Source: Sepioteuthis lessoniana (taxonomy: Eukaryota > Mollusca > Cephalopoda > Myopsida > Loliginidae). Taken from it: 64,000 nucleotides of DNA. Shown here piece by piece: positions 58,701-61,839 of this stretch. Position numbers and translations under genes: made by a program. Under the pieces are notes generated by a model that saw only the letters and a list, made by a program, of their open reading frames with translations, made no database searches and was not told where the DNA came from. Where the stretch lies: assembly GCA_963585895.1 (NCBI GenBank), contig OY757939.1, positions 61,596,462 to 61,660,461 on the forward strand. The letters run 5' to 3'. Position 1 is the stretch's first letter. Each line of letters opens with the position of its first letter.

Positions 58701-59617
58701 TTTTAGAGTGTTCGCCAATGGCCCGGGAGACCTTGGTTCAATCCCAGGTCGAGTCATACGAAAGACTCAAAAAACGGTACTTGATGCAACCTTGCTTTAC
58801 ACTCAGCATTATAAGGTAAGGATCAAAGGCAAAGTGGAGCAATCCAGGGAAAGGAATAGTGCCCTCCCCTACACCTCGGTCATCCTCGACTACCATCGCC
58901 AACTTATCTTACTTTACTTATTCCTGTCTAATATTGATCATTTCAAAACATTTATCTGACCATCAGATGGGAGCCTAACAGATACAACCACTCTAACAAA
59001 GTGGACCTGGAAGTAATGGCAATAAAAAGGTATTCCACACTCCTAGTCCTCCAGAACTGGAACCTCACTATTGGATACAGTTTACAGTCATACAAAGGAC
59101 ACCCTCTGGGAGTGGGGGCATCTTATCCCTCTGTAAGGGATACAGTCAGTGTATTCTAGGCACTATTACATATTTCAAATTCATATATAAGACACTGAAG
59201 ATATTTTGGAGATAGGTGGAAAAAGTTTTGGTGGTGATGGTATATGCCATCAAATATGGTGTTTTATATTGCTTATCCTCATAATTGTTAGAGCGTTCAC
59301 CAATGGCCCAGGAGACCAGTGATCAATCCCAGATTGAGTCATACCAAAAACTCAAAAAAATGATATTAGATGCCTCCTTGCTTAACACTCAGCTTTATAA
59401 GGTACAGATCAAGGATAAGTAAAGCAATCCAGGGAAAGGAGTAGCGCCATTCCTACACTTCAGTGTAGTAGCCACTGAAAAGGGAGCTTTCAAGTTGCCC
59501 TCGGTTTCAGCCGACCAACCTACTTACTAATACTGCAAGCTATATTTCCGACTTACGCTGTTTTCTTGTCCGTGCAGTTTCGAAAGGGAAAAAGGCACCC
59601 AAAGCGATGGAGCTTCC
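19450..59617 (-). CDS. SLC25A17: SLC25A17/PMP34 peroxisomal carrier gene, partial (7 exons found)
   Basis: Host gene read on the minus strand from seven exons: 59557-59617, 46937-47003, 41057-41211, 36806-36876, 26449-26597, 23593-23691 and 19450-19511. Family knowledge: PMP34 is a six-helix carrier of the peroxisomal membrane that exchanges CoA, FAD, NAD and adenine nucleotides. Seen here: all three carrier signatures, [16 protein letters not shown] and PLQIVQSR, one per two-helix repeat, in the right order. The conserved strings CSNFIYFYTFNGLK and NPAIQFAIYELLKR align to human [14 protein letters not shown] and [14 protein letters not shown]. Codon phase carries across each adjacent exon pair. 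Missing: the N-terminal ~18 residues, a short exon between 36.8 and 26.6 kb, and the C-terminal part with the last helix. The introns are 2.8 to 12.6 kb and almost wholly repeats. I know of no better match among SLC25 members; the CSNFxYFYTFN motif is typical of PMP34. Confidence 0.9.
19520..20085. other. SLC25A17 intron, nothing distinctive
   Basis: AT-rich. A small piece of the common tail occurs at 19865-19925 (GTTAGTTTTATATCATGTAA). No coding signal. Confidence 0.5.
20089..20377 (-). repeat. SINE-1, full length
   Basis: Reverse of the family: ACCTCTCCGCTCGGACAGGA to GATTTGAACTCGTGTCGCC and CCATTATACCATGGGTG. Confidence 0.9.
20497..20736 (+). repeat. SINE-2 copy
   Basis: Head TAGATACAGTGTTCGCCAAT, B box GGTTCAATCCCAAGTCG, body to GATCGCCAAC. 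Confidence 0.87.
20750..21022 (+). repeat. Rep-B copy, interrupted by a solo LTR
   Basis: AT-rich section, then GACCTGGGAGTAATTAAG and CTCACCACCAGATGCAGG. It stops at the LTR and continues at ~21811 with TCTGCAGAGAG. Confidence 0.7.
21023..21805 (+). mobile_element. Solo LTR, 783 bp, GC-rich, fossil
   Basis: TGTTGTGTT start, ACCCAACA end, 5 bp duplication GTGAC at 21018-21022 and 21806-21810. Much richer in GC than its surroundings. Inside, a ~125 bp unit (GGACTGGAGTATTTGTTGAC onward) occurs twice, at 21238 and 21588. The ~100 aa frame at 21279-21584 comes from this GC-rich part and has no recognised domain. LTR retrotransposon family not identified. Confidence 0.82.
21895..22065 (-). repeat. 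SINE-3, tail lost
   Basis: Reverse of the core (CTATTTAACCTATAGCTGGG, GATAAGGGGGTTCACATTT) and a degenerate head. Confidence 0.75.
22175..22725 (-). repeat. Rep-B, full length
   Basis: GTAGAAGACACCAACC start, GC-rich module to CTACTGATCAAATAG, AT-rich units, tail TTGGCATTAAATAACCCACA to GCCATAAAACACAACC. Confidence 0.82.
22899..23150 (-). repeat. SINE-2 copy
   Basis: Reverse of SINE-2 from GTTGGCAAACG to TACTAAACCAAATAAG. Confidence 0.87.
23195..23482 (-). repeat. Rep-B partial, abutting exon fragment
   Basis: Module from GTGGGCCGTAGAATAGACC to GGTCAAATAGAACTG, then ACATTCAAACTGTGTGCAAA. Unusually close to the copy at 26768-27290 (shared ACTCCCTCCAATGAGTGTCC). Confidence 0.8.
23483..23542 (-). 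pseudogene. Duplicated fragment of the SLC25A17 helix-4 exon
   Basis: About 60 bp nearly identical (two differences) to the 3' part of the exon at 26449-26597, encoding NLAIQFAIYELLKRYLQII in the same orientation. It lies just downstream of the 23593-23691 exon. The copy starts mid-exon with no acceptor and no donor in the expected place, so it is probably a non-functional duplication. It abuts a rep-B copy. Confidence 0.75.
23593..23691 (-). CDS. SLC25A17: SLC25A17 exon: helix 5 and third carrier signature
   Basis: A 99 bp exon, phase 0 to phase 0, with acceptor TATAATTTCAG and donor GTGAGT. It encodes ELSGYLYFTIGALAKMFAT, then [14 protein letters not shown]. Human PMP34 has [41 protein letters not shown] is the third signature; as in PMP34, Gln replaces the usual acidic residue. 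A longer open frame overlaps this exon in another phase and has no meaning. Confidence 0.92.
23765..24356 (+). repeat. Cluster of four common-tail units around a SINE-2
   Basis: The ~70 bp reverse tail (GGGTTTTATGGCATATAAA to ATTTAATGCCAAATC plus CTTTATACATATA) occurs at 23765-23845, 24112-24180, 24197-24272 and 24288-24356. The middle units are nearly identical, so this is a local tandem amplification. A minus SINE-2 (23846-24111) separates the first from the rest. Confidence 0.8.
23846..24111 (-). repeat. SINE-2, full length
   Basis: Well preserved: B box GGTTCAATCCCAGGTCG, head CCAGCGGTTAGAGTGTTCGC. Confidence 0.93.
24357..24548 (-). mobile_element. RTE-type LINE 3' end, short
   Basis: The minus strand encodes SDVLLWTPAYGQAKVGRPVR, then TYIQQLCEDMGCSHEDLPEA, then MNDREKWRKRVRDI, the extreme C-terminus of the RTE protein, nearly intact. 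Confidence 0.88.
24549..25370 (+). repeat. Rep-B, split by SINE-1
   Basis: Repeated TTCAGTTTAGNATAAG units, GC-rich module GGTCAGAGTGGACCGGGGAG, then after the SINE the end GATTGGGCAACTAA. Confidence 0.82.
24990..25277 (+). repeat. SINE-1, full length, nested in rep-B
   Basis: Target duplication CATATCCAGGATCCTC (16 bp) at 24974-24989 and 25278-25293. Head GTAATGTAATGGTTATCGTC. Confidence 0.95.
25380..25930. repeat. Long hairpin and 79 bp tandem duplication
   Basis: An imperfect inverted repeat spans about 25615-25796 around ATAAG at 25686-25690; the arms share GAACTTGTGTGATATCC, AAATACATACTT and GAGATAT. The following unit (ACAAGTTCGGATATATGATA onward) is repeated at 25767 and 25846. No coding sequence. 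Confidence 0.7.
25955..26200 (+). repeat. Rep-B AT-rich section
   Basis: Near repeat of 24545-24760: AATTCAGTTTAGCATAAGTA and GTCAAAATAGAAACAATTAG. It seems to be a local duplication of that block, preceded by an RTE scrap (TGTGGGGGTCCATAGGAG). Confidence 0.75.
26449..26597 (-). CDS. SLC25A17: SLC25A17 exon: matrix helix and helix 4
   Basis: A 149 bp exon with acceptor TTTTTTTTTTGCAG and donor GTAAGT. It starts two bases into a codon and encodes ALQKITKTEGLHALWNGTG, then PSLLLSTNPAIQFAIYELLK, then RYFQIICKTK. Human PMP34 has [41 protein letters not shown]. The entry phase needs a preceding exon ending in a single base, expected to encode the short NYKGIID-like stretch; that exon was not located. 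The 3' 60 bp or so of this exon recurs at 23483-23542. Confidence 0.93.
26768..27300 (-). repeat. Rep-B copy
   Basis: GGCCGTAGAATAGACCAACT module, then several ATTTAACTGTG / ACTTATGCTAAA units in the AT-rich part. Confidence 0.8.
27310..27556 (-). repeat. SINE-2 copy
   Basis: Reverse SINE-2; B box GGTTTAATCCCAGGTC; ends in ACCATTAGGCCAAACCAAAT. Confidence 0.88.
27557..27832 (-). mobile_element. Mariner-type transposase N-terminal fragment
   Basis: The minus strand encodes MDSEVMLQAIEENPKSSSGT, then VSGKLGITQSNVICHLQTL, a helix-turn-helix of the pre-catalytic region, then PKYGKIF. The same family is seen at 49255-49480. No catalytic part remains. Confidence 0.7.
27837..28292 (+). mobile_element. 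Solo LTR, family X, 456 bp, fossil
   Basis: TGTAATATAATGG start, GGTACA end, 4 bp duplication CTTT (27833-27836, 28293-28296). Homologous over its length to 41502-42031. It shares GATTTCGTTTTAT, GAACCTTTCGGCTCAGT and the polyadenylation area GGTAATAAAA. Gypsy-like by duplication length; internal region absent. Confidence 0.85.
28456..28906. repeat. SINE-4 head-to-head foldback
   Basis: The left arm (28456-28540) is the SINE-4 3' region in reverse. From 28556 a plus SINE-4 runs head (GCGTAACGGTTATAGGTGTT, B box GGTTCAATCCTGACTG) to tail (CCTGAAGAAGGCCAGAGGAC, AATAAAGATGAAGACAATAG). Both arms pair over ~80 bp. TCAGTGCACT flanks the whole unit (28446-28455, 28907-28916), so it went in as one event. 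Confidence 0.82.
29165..29380 (+). repeat. SINE-3 copy
   Basis: Head TTAGCATAATGGCTAAAGTG, B box GTTCAAATTCCAGTCG, core ACTAATACCCTTTTGAAAGG, and the start of the common tail AGGCATTAAATAACCCTC. Confidence 0.85.
29426..29713 (-). repeat. SINE-1, full length
   Basis: Target duplication CTCATAGTGATC at 29414-29425 and 29714-29725. Confidence 0.94.
30040..30365 (+). repeat. Three tandem ~120 bp units built on the common tail
   Basis: Units at ~30040, ~30165 and ~30285 share GACATATCAACTCCTTATGG and GAAATTTGATTNNATAATCA; units 2 and 3 are almost identical. Confidence 0.75.
30370..30610 (-). repeat. SINE-3 copy
   Basis: Reverse: common tail, CTATTTAACCCATACAAGGA, core, then the head reverse TCTAGTCATTACACTAAGG. 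Confidence 0.85.
30636..30895 (+). repeat. SINE-4 copy between ~62 bp direct repeats
   Basis: Short inverted tail scrap, head AGCTTAACAGTTATAGGTGT, B box GGTTCAATCCTGACTGCAGG, 3' end truncated near GAAGGTTTCCGA. The flanking block GCAGTCTAGTCATTACAC ... TTTATTCATTTA occurs at ~30565-30636 and ~30897-30960. Confidence 0.8.
31058..31351 (+). repeat. SINE-1, full length
   Basis: Target duplication ATAGGCAGCAT at 31047-31057 and 31352-31362. Confidence 0.93.
31537..31833 (-). repeat. SINE-1, full length
   Basis: Target duplication AATTCACCCTTT at 31525-31536 and 31834-31845. Confidence 0.94.
31893..32122 (-). repeat. SINE-2, degenerate
   Basis: Reverse SINE-2 with many substitutions; GTGATTGAACCCCAGTCTCC marks the B box area. 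Confidence 0.82.
32310..32745. repeat. SINE-5 head-to-head foldback with perfect 34 bp palindrome
   Basis: The left half is a whole SINE-5 in reverse, from tail (AATTAATTTTTTATTTTTTG) to tRNA-like head. The right half is the 34 bp head joined directly to the last ~110 bp of the element. The head arms 32598-32631 and 32641-32674 are perfect reverse complements around a 9 bp spacer. The outer arms (~32341-32394 and 32677-32730) also pair. Confidence 0.88.
32746..33025 (-). mobile_element. REL-endonuclease LINE, C-terminal fragment
   Basis: The minus strand encodes MKVTVIPIVIGAFGTVTKGL, then VQGLKDLERRGQVETIQTTA, the extreme C-terminus of the LINE seen whole at 52.5-56.2 kb. Confidence 0.88.
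33038..33317 (-). repeat. SINE-1, full length
   Basis: Target duplication TTCATTATTATTAT at 33024-33037 and 33318-33331; the target was the (ATT)n tail of the LINE fragment. Confidence 0.92.
33735..36620. repeat. 29-bp minisatellite array, ~2.9 kb
   Basis: About 95 units of a 29 bp motif, made of AATGATTTTTAGCCACAG then TATTAATCAAT. Units at 33735-34200 are near identical; later ones diverge by substitutions, small deletions and GCTGCAG for GCCACAG. The array lies in an SLC25A17 intron and ends ~190 bp from the exon at 36806. It is interrupted once, by a SINE-2. Confidence 0.95.
35250..35514 (+). repeat. SINE-2 inserted in minisatellite
   Basis: Target duplication TATTAATCTATCA at 35237-35249 and 35515-35527 is itself minisatellite sequence, so the array predates the SINE. 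Confidence 0.93.
36806..36876 (-). CDS. SLC25A17: SLC25A17 exon: second carrier signature
   Basis: A 71 bp exon with acceptor TTTTTATTCAG and donor GTAAAG. After completing an Ala codon it encodes [19 protein letters not shown], then RGVK, ending in phase 0. Human PMP34 reads [31 protein letters not shown] is the second carrier signature, in the PxWVxNTR form shared by PMP34 and its plant and yeast relatives. The exon lies about 200 bp beyond the edge of the 29-bp minisatellite. Confidence 0.9.
37000..38100. repeat. ~115 bp satellite with TTAGGGTGTATCA core
   Basis: Repeating module: TTTTTACAGACTTTACTTCA, TGTATACATCTAAAGACTAT, ACTCTAATAAATTAGTATAT, (AT)n, TTAGGGTGTATCA. At 37140-37730 five near-identical units alternate with (AT)n. 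Diverged units follow to 38100; single units also occur at 32125-32260, 33335-33480 and ~39185. Confidence 0.85.
38266..39114 (-). mobile_element. Internally deleted mariner, copy 3, both ends present
   Basis: TA at 38264-38265 and 39115-39116; inverted ends CGAGGATCATTAAATAAGTT and CGTGGTGCCTTCAATAAG. The same family and internal junction as 3318-4324; TAACCCTAACC at 38719-38729. Frames broken throughout. Confidence 0.9.
39400..39866 (+). other. Unassigned GC-richer stretch, LTR-like 3' part
   Basis: CCTCCGACCCGGCCGGGCTG near 39468 and AATAAA at 39841 before a SINE-2 suggest a possible LTR-type fossil, but no matched target duplication was found. Confidence 0.3.
39867..40132 (+). repeat. 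SINE-2, full length
   Basis: Well preserved; TATATTTTTCTA flanks it at 39855-39866 and 40133-40144. Confidence 0.92.
40240..40405 (-). repeat. SINE-1, 5' half, degenerate
   Basis: Reverse of the head: GATTTGAACTCGTGTCACCA and GTAATTGTTATACCATGAG. Confidence 0.8.
40680..40905. repeat. SINE-4 tail-only foldback
   Basis: Reverse tail (TCATCATTCAGGGTTTTCAG to TGTCTAACTCGGGAGCCTAC) meets forward tail (GTAGGCTCTCAAG to CCCTGAATGATAAAAATCAT) with only ~10 bp between. No tRNA head is left. Flanks AACACCGAATGCC and AACACCTAATGCC look like a target duplication with one change. Confidence 0.8.
41057..41211 (-). CDS. SLC25A17: SLC25A17 exon: helices 2 and 3
   Basis: A 155 bp exon with acceptor CATTTTTTTCAG and donor GTGAGT. 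It encodes SGWYQGLVSMLTCLWCSNFIYFYTF, then NGLKSFYYSGTRKPSITMDLSFAFVA. It matches human [27 protein letters not shown] and the following DLVVGFVAG. The CSNFxYFYTFN block of helix 2 is highly diagnostic of PMP34. The exon ends one base into a codon, in frame with the exon at 36806-36876. Confidence 0.93.
41266..41501 (-). repeat. 5S-rRNA-like tandem units 1 and 2
   Basis: Two ~117 bp units that read on minus AACTGAAGTTAAGCCATGAT and ATTTAGATGGGTGACCACTT. 5S rRNA has GGAAGTTAAGC and TTGGATGGGTGACC at the same spacing. Too diverged to be functional; a 5S-derived SINE or 5S relic. Confidence 0.72.
41502..42031 (+). mobile_element. Solo LTR, family X, 530 bp, fossil
   Basis: Same family as 27837-28292. 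TGTAATATAATGG start, GGTATGTTATA end, 4 bp duplication TTAT (41498-41501, 42032-42035). It is longer than the other copy by a ~70 bp stretch near 41750-41820. It landed between two 5S-like units. Confidence 0.87.
42036..42225 (-). repeat. 5S-rRNA-like tandem units 3 and 4 (partial)
   Basis: A continuation of the array at 41266-41501 beyond the LTR; unit 3 is nearly identical to unit 2, unit 4 is truncated. Confidence 0.7.
42290..42945 (-). repeat. Rep-B, full length, diverged
   Basis: Module ending TCTATGGATCAAATAGATC, then four AATACTTGAAACCATAGAA-type units, then GATATGCCATTAAACAA. Confidence 0.75.
43110..43390 (+). repeat. Three tandem common-tail units
   Basis: Reverse tails at ~43120, ~43205 and ~43300, each GGGTTTTATGGCATATCAACC-like and ending CTTTATACATATATATTA; similar to the 24.1 kb cluster. 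Confidence 0.8.
43391..43894 (+). repeat. Rep-B AT-rich section
   Basis: Five or six diverged units with AAATGGTTNNAAGTATTGNTA and ATTCTATTCAACATTA. Confidence 0.7.
43908..44203 (+). repeat. SINE-1, full length
   Basis: Target duplication ATTAAATGGTTCT at 43895-43907 and 44204-44216. Confidence 0.94.
44450..45012 (+). mobile_element. RTE-type LINE, 5'-inverted 3' end
   Basis: 44686-45012 is plus-oriented RTE 3' sequence ending in (ATG)n. 44450-44685 is the adjoining upstream RTE sequence on the minus strand, encoding DVDNADDIALLANAPAHAET (the YADD box, with Asn for Tyr) and DSLSVAVHAFASRV. This is the shape left by twin priming. It lies in a rep-B copy that resumes at ~45013. Confidence 0.85.
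45013..45235 (+). repeat. Rep-B GC-rich module
   Basis: GACCCATAGATAGGACCCTA to CCCAGCCAACTGGGC. Confidence 0.85.
45400..45920 (-). mobile_element. RTE-type LINE 3' end
   Basis: (CATC)n start. The minus strand encodes IIWKSDLTNKMKCSFFQEAV, then LYGCTTWTLTKRLEKKLDGN, then YTRMLRAILNKSWQQHP and YGHLPPITKTIQVR; small deletions near the tail. Confidence 0.87.
45930..46930. other. SLC25A17 intron, nothing supported
   Basis: Unique-looking AT-rich DNA. An exon-like stretch at 46302-46392 was considered and rejected. Confidence 0.5.
46937..47003 (-). CDS. SLC25A17: SLC25A17 exon: matrix loop of repeat 1
   Basis: A 67 bp exon with acceptor TTTATTTTGCAG and donor GTGAGT. It enters two bases into a codon and encodes NDDEKFKSTFEMLKGILQEEG, then TT. 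Human PMP34 has [21 protein letters not shown] here: the charged loop after signature 1 and the short matrix helix ending in the family's EEG. The trailing TT plus the first T of the 41057-41211 exon gives Phe. Confidence 0.85.
47311..47816 (+). mobile_element. Mariner transposase N-terminal fragment
   Basis: From ATG at 47311: MEKSEFCVLIKHCFLIGKNT, then VQAKQWLDKCYSDSAPLETT. After a frame change: IHQLILADRKLKLCEIAEEL and ISEGSVFTILQEHL. These are the paired HTH domains of a SETMAR-like mariner. The catalytic domain is missing. Confidence 0.88.
47834..48092 (-). repeat. SINE-2, full length
   Basis: Target duplication CCATAACTAATA at 47822-47833 and 48093-48104, inside the mariner remnant. 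Confidence 0.93.
48131..49493. mobile_element. Non-autonomous TA element, AGGGTGAGTCAAAAG ends
   Basis: Inverted ends CTAGGGTGAGTCAAAAG and CAAGGGTGAGTTAAAAG, each followed by TTTGCAATATTTT or TTTTTCAATATTTT, with TA on both sides. Near the right end the plus strand encodes VDSKAMV and SESSIVRHLFNFNK-like residues of the same family as 27557-27832. Most of the interior (48300-49200) is not transposase. Confidence 0.8.
49494..49930. other. No gene; microsatellites
   Basis: (AT)n at 49494-49515 and 49827-49851. A tRNA-like B-box string (TGGGATCAAAACCTGG) at ~49590 may mark another SINE, not followed further. Confidence 0.45.
49935..50180 (-). repeat. SINE-3 copy
   Basis: Reverse: TTGGTTTCCTTGTTTAATGA, GGTTATTCAATGCCAAAACC, CTATTTAACCCATAGCAGAG, then the head. 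Confidence 0.86.
50181..50690. other. Nothing recognised
   Basis: An 89 aa Met-started frame (50269-50535) lacks splice context or family motifs; left unassigned. Confidence 0.4.
50695..51270 (+). repeat. LINE-tail minisatellite, split by SINE-1
   Basis: Units of AATCAACTAGTGTAAA plus (ATA)n/(ATG)n, matching the 3' terminal repeats of the LINE at 56.2-56.4 kb. The array runs 50695-50892 and 51185-51270. Confidence 0.8.
50893..51184 (+). repeat. SINE-1, full length
   Basis: Target duplication TCAACTAG at 50885-50892 and 51185-51192. Confidence 0.92.
51357..51645 (-). repeat. SINE-4, single (non-foldback) copy
   Basis: Reverse: CAACGTTTCAGCTGATATGT tail, CAGGATTGAACCTGCAACCT B box, AACCGTTATGCTATGTGTCC head. 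Serves as the normal structure against which the foldbacks are read. Confidence 0.88.
51660..52470. other. No gene; ~100 bp direct repeat
   Basis: TTTAAATGAAGACATNTTAATTCCCAAAATTATTTTC occurs in two copies, at ~51278 and ~52060, each followed by CTAAACTATTTTGAAA. The copies lie on either side of the SINE-4 and an A-rich tract. Confidence 0.55.
52480..56232 (+). mobile_element. LINE with C-terminal restriction-like endonuclease, broken
   Basis: Protein pieces in order. Myb/HTH-like N-terminus at 52740-53010 (HRKWTTEDNKLALYRYFKSN). RT region from ~53800: YKKAYDMVPQSWI, IQRGIFQGDALSPLLF, and the FADD-type box as YMED at 54809-54820, with Glu for the catalytic Asp. Thumb/connection at 55000-55360 (NTWAVPLVRYSGPFLKWTRE). 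CCHC-like CRLCGESDKTINHI at ~55650. PD-(D/E)XK endonuclease at ~55900 (KIVDFA-like). The C-terminus GTVTKGLVQGLEDL ends ~56210. The layout is that of R2/R4-clade LINEs. Many stops and shifts; dead. A SINE-1 sits inside. Confidence 0.87.
54012..54301 (-). repeat. SINE-1 nested in LINE
   Basis: Target duplication CCCATAACATACCAAC at 53996-54011 and 54302-54317. Confidence 0.95.
56233..56370 (+). repeat. LINE 3' tail repeats
   Basis: ATCAACTGGTGTGAA, ATCAGCTGGTGTGAA and variants, each followed by AATAATAAT runs. Confidence 0.85.
56371..56935 (+). mobile_element. LINE second copy, endonuclease domain only
   Basis: 5'-truncated. The plus frame 56389-56748 is open: KFKFDHAKKWYMHNPAPVLE, LISARRPELIIINKKKKICK, then IVDFAVPADHRIKLKE. 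RPELII and VDFAVPAD fit the PD-(D/E)XK core, with Glu in place of Asp at the PD step. Then GTVTK-like residues in another frame, ending in (AAT)n at 56935-56957. Confidence 0.87.
57025..57425. repeat. SINE-5 foldback, second locus
   Basis: Left: the reverse tail joined to the reverse head half (CCCCAGTAATTACTGCCTTC to CTATCCACTGCGCCACGGG). Right: the forward body from GACAATAACTATGGAAGGC to the tail CCTGAAGAAGGCCAGAGG ... AATTAATTCTCAGATT. Inner arms 57052-57088 and 57223-57260 pair; outer tails also pair. Confidence 0.85.
57478..57615 (+). mobile_element. RTE-type LINE 3' tail fragment
   Basis: CTACAACAGCTTTGTACAAA (YIQQLC region) to (ATG)n at 57596-57614. Confidence 0.82.
57905..58145 (+). 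repeat. Rep-B module fragment
   Basis: GCTCCAGCATCACTGGAACC to CAGCTGACTGGGCAAT, then AT-rich units. Confidence 0.78.
58148..58658 (+). mobile_element. RTE-type LINE 3' end
   Basis: Plus remnants of VIDHMEVxSIQ-like, DYLEAVAVSILQYGCTT, NYTRML-like and HPTKQQLFNHL, then the tail. Heavily broken. Confidence 0.8.
58700..58920 (+). repeat. SINE-2 copy
   Basis: Head GTGTTCGCCAATGGCCCGGG, B box GGTTCAATCCCAGGTCG; small deletion near the 3' end. Confidence 0.9.
58925..59165 (+). repeat. Rep-B module, diverged
   Basis: CTAACAAAGTGGACCTGGAAG to CAGTCAGTGTATTCTAGG. Confidence 0.75.
59266..59528 (+). repeat. SINE-2 copy, ends next to an SLC25A17 exon
   Basis: Head GAGCGTTCACCAATGGCCCA to CCAACCTACTTACTAATAC. 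Its 3' end is ~30 bp from the 59557 splice donor. Confidence 0.87.
59557..59617 (-). CDS. SLC25A17: SLC25A17 exon: helix 1 end and first carrier signature
   Basis: A 61 bp exon between an acceptor TTTATTTACAG and a donor GTAAGT. It starts in phase 0 and encodes [20 protein letters not shown] plus one base. This aligns without gaps to human PMP34 residues 19-38 ([20 protein letters not shown]). PFETAR is the first PX[DE]XX[KR] carrier signature, with the acidic residue kept as Glu. The leftover C joins TT of the exon at 46937-47003 to give Leu. The upstream exon with the start codon should lie at higher coordinates; I did not find it before the window ends. Confidence 0.88.
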
Positions 59618-59999
59618 CTGTAAATAAAAAAAAAAATACATATAACACAAGGCATTTTGGAATTCTGAGTATCCCCCCACACACACACACACCTCTGCCC
59701 CCAACACACTTACCCACAAAAACACCCTGAGCTCCTAGCTGAAAATGTAACATGTTCTAATATGTTATTTAATAGCCTATGAATAACAGATTACAATATT
59801 TTATAGGCAATAGTGATGTTGAAATGGGGATTCAAGTTTGATTTATTTGTTAAAGAGCGTATCAATCCATTATAGATTATTTAAAGCCTGAATTTGGTTT
59901 GATTTGGTTTTATGGCATATCAACCACTGAAGGTTATTTAATGCCAAATGCTGTTCATACATACATATTAAATATACATAAGTTGTAAACACATTTTGT

Positions 60000-60560
60000 T
60001 GTTGCCCAGTCAGCTGGGGCCGTAGAATACACTGACTGCACCTCGGCAGAGGGGTAAGACCCCCCCCACGAGTGTCCTGGATATGACACTAAACAATCTG
60101 ATGGTGAGGTTCCAGAAGTGCTGGAGCTTTGGGGAATGCGGAGTACCCCTTCATTACCATCGCTCCCAGGTCCACTCTGGCCCGGAGTGATAGCACCTGA
60201 TAGGGCCCTATCTATGGGTTAAATACTTATGCTAAAATGAATTCAGTAAACTGAATAGCTTGAAATAGAAACGTTTTTGACACTTAAACCGTACTTACAC
60301 TTAAACTGTGTGCTTATGCTTAATTGAATTATTTCAAATAGAACTGTTTTTCGACATTAAAACTGTATTTACACTTAACTGAATTATTACATATAACTGC
60401 TTGAATAGTTTGAAATGGAAATGTTTTTGATAATTAAACTGTGTACTTATGCTAAACTGAATTGTTTGAAATAGAACAGATTATTTACATAAAAATGGAT
60501 TTGGCGTTAAATAACCTACAAGGGTTGATATGCCATAAAACCAAACAAACCAAACCAAAC
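60000..60560 (-). repeat. Rep-B, full length, well preserved
   Basis: TTGCCCAGTCAGCTGGGGCC to CTATCTATGGGTTAAATAC, AT-rich units, tail GGCGTTAAATAACCTACAAG to CCATAAAACC, then (AAACC)n. Confidence 0.9.
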
Positions 60561-60792
60561 ATTTTGTTGATAACATTTTTAAACGAGCCTAAGCTCATTC
60601 TTTTGTACACAGTTAAATTGTTTCAACTATTGCTATGTAATGGTAACAATTTAATATTAGTCATTTGTTTGTACACATTTAAAAAGATATATACATAATA
60701 TGTAAGAGATTAGTAAGTCAGTAATTTCATTTTTTTAACTCAGAACTAATTTTTTTGCACACTAGTATTGCTTTTTTTTCTACATAGTCAGT

Positions 60793-61052
60793 AAAGTTGT
60801 AAAGTTGGCAACCTCAGTCGAGGATGACCCAAAGGCTCCCTTTTCAATAGCTACTACACTAAGGTGTAGGTAAGGGCGCAATTCCATTCCCTGGATTGCC
60901 CTACTTTACCCTTGATCCTCACCTTATAATGCTGAGTGCTAAGCAAAGTGGCATCAAGTACCATTTTTTGAGTCTTCGGTATGACTCGACCTGGGATTGA
61001 ACCCCAGTCTCCCGGACCATTGGCAAACACTCTACTCATTAGACCAATGGTC
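60793..61052 (-). repeat. SINE-2, full length
   Basis: Reverse SINE-2 from GTTGGCAACCTCAGTCG to ACTCATTAGACCAATGG. Confidence 0.91.
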
Positions 61053-61199
61053 TGGTTTTCTAAATAGTAATTGGTTTTAATTATAGCTATCTAACATGTA
61101 TAATTCTATTCAACATCACTCATTCATTTGTACACAGTTAAATGTTTCAAAGAATGGTTATATGTCACCAATGATTCAATTAAACATCAGTCATTTGTT

Positions 61200-61735
61200 T
61201 ACACACATTTAAATAAACAGTTCTATTTCAAACAATTCCATTCAGCATAAGTCATTTGTTTGCACAGAGTTTAAATGTCAAATTTGACCCATAGATAGGA
61301 CCCTATCAGGTGCTACCTCTCATACATAGCACTAATACCCTTGGGAAAGGTATGAATCCAATTATTCTCCCTCCAGCTATGGGTAAATAGTAGGACAGAC
61401 TAGGTTCTTTAGCCTTGGTGAGGCAACTAGTCTAGGAGAAGGAAAACTCTGAATTCAAACCTGTTGAACTCCGCTTAAAAAATTGACCTTGTGTCATATC
61501 CTGCCCGAGCGGAGGGATTGGTAAATAGGATCAGGTGCTACTTCTCTGGGTCAGAATGGATCTGGGAGTGATGGCAGAGAAGGGGCTCTCTATATTCCCC
61601 AAATCTCTAAGGCTGGAGCTTTACCATCAGATAGTTTAATGTCATACCCAGGACACTCATTGGGTGGGGGTCTTACCCCTCTGCAGAGATACAGTCGGCA
61701 TATTCTACAGCCCAAGCCGTCTGGGCTGGCTTAAA
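61200..61735 (+). repeat. Rep-B, split by truncated SINE-1
   Basis: CAAACAATTCCATTCAGCAT units, TAGATAGGACCCTATCAGG, then after the SINE CTGGGTCAGAATGGATCTGG to AAGCCGTCTGGGCTGG. Confidence 0.85.
61322..61529 (+). repeat. SINE-1, head missing, with target duplication
   Basis: Begins at CATACATAGCACTAATACCC (tRNA part absent). ATCAGGTGCTACYTCTC flanks at 61305-61321 and 61530-61546: a 5'-truncated retrotransposition event. Confidence 0.92.
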
Positions 61736-61839
61736 TTTGATTCATTTATTCATTTATTGATTGTAATCATAACTATATTTCAATATTCTTATACATAATT
61801 ATATGATATCGTATATCATTTGAGGTGTGTGTTTGTGAA

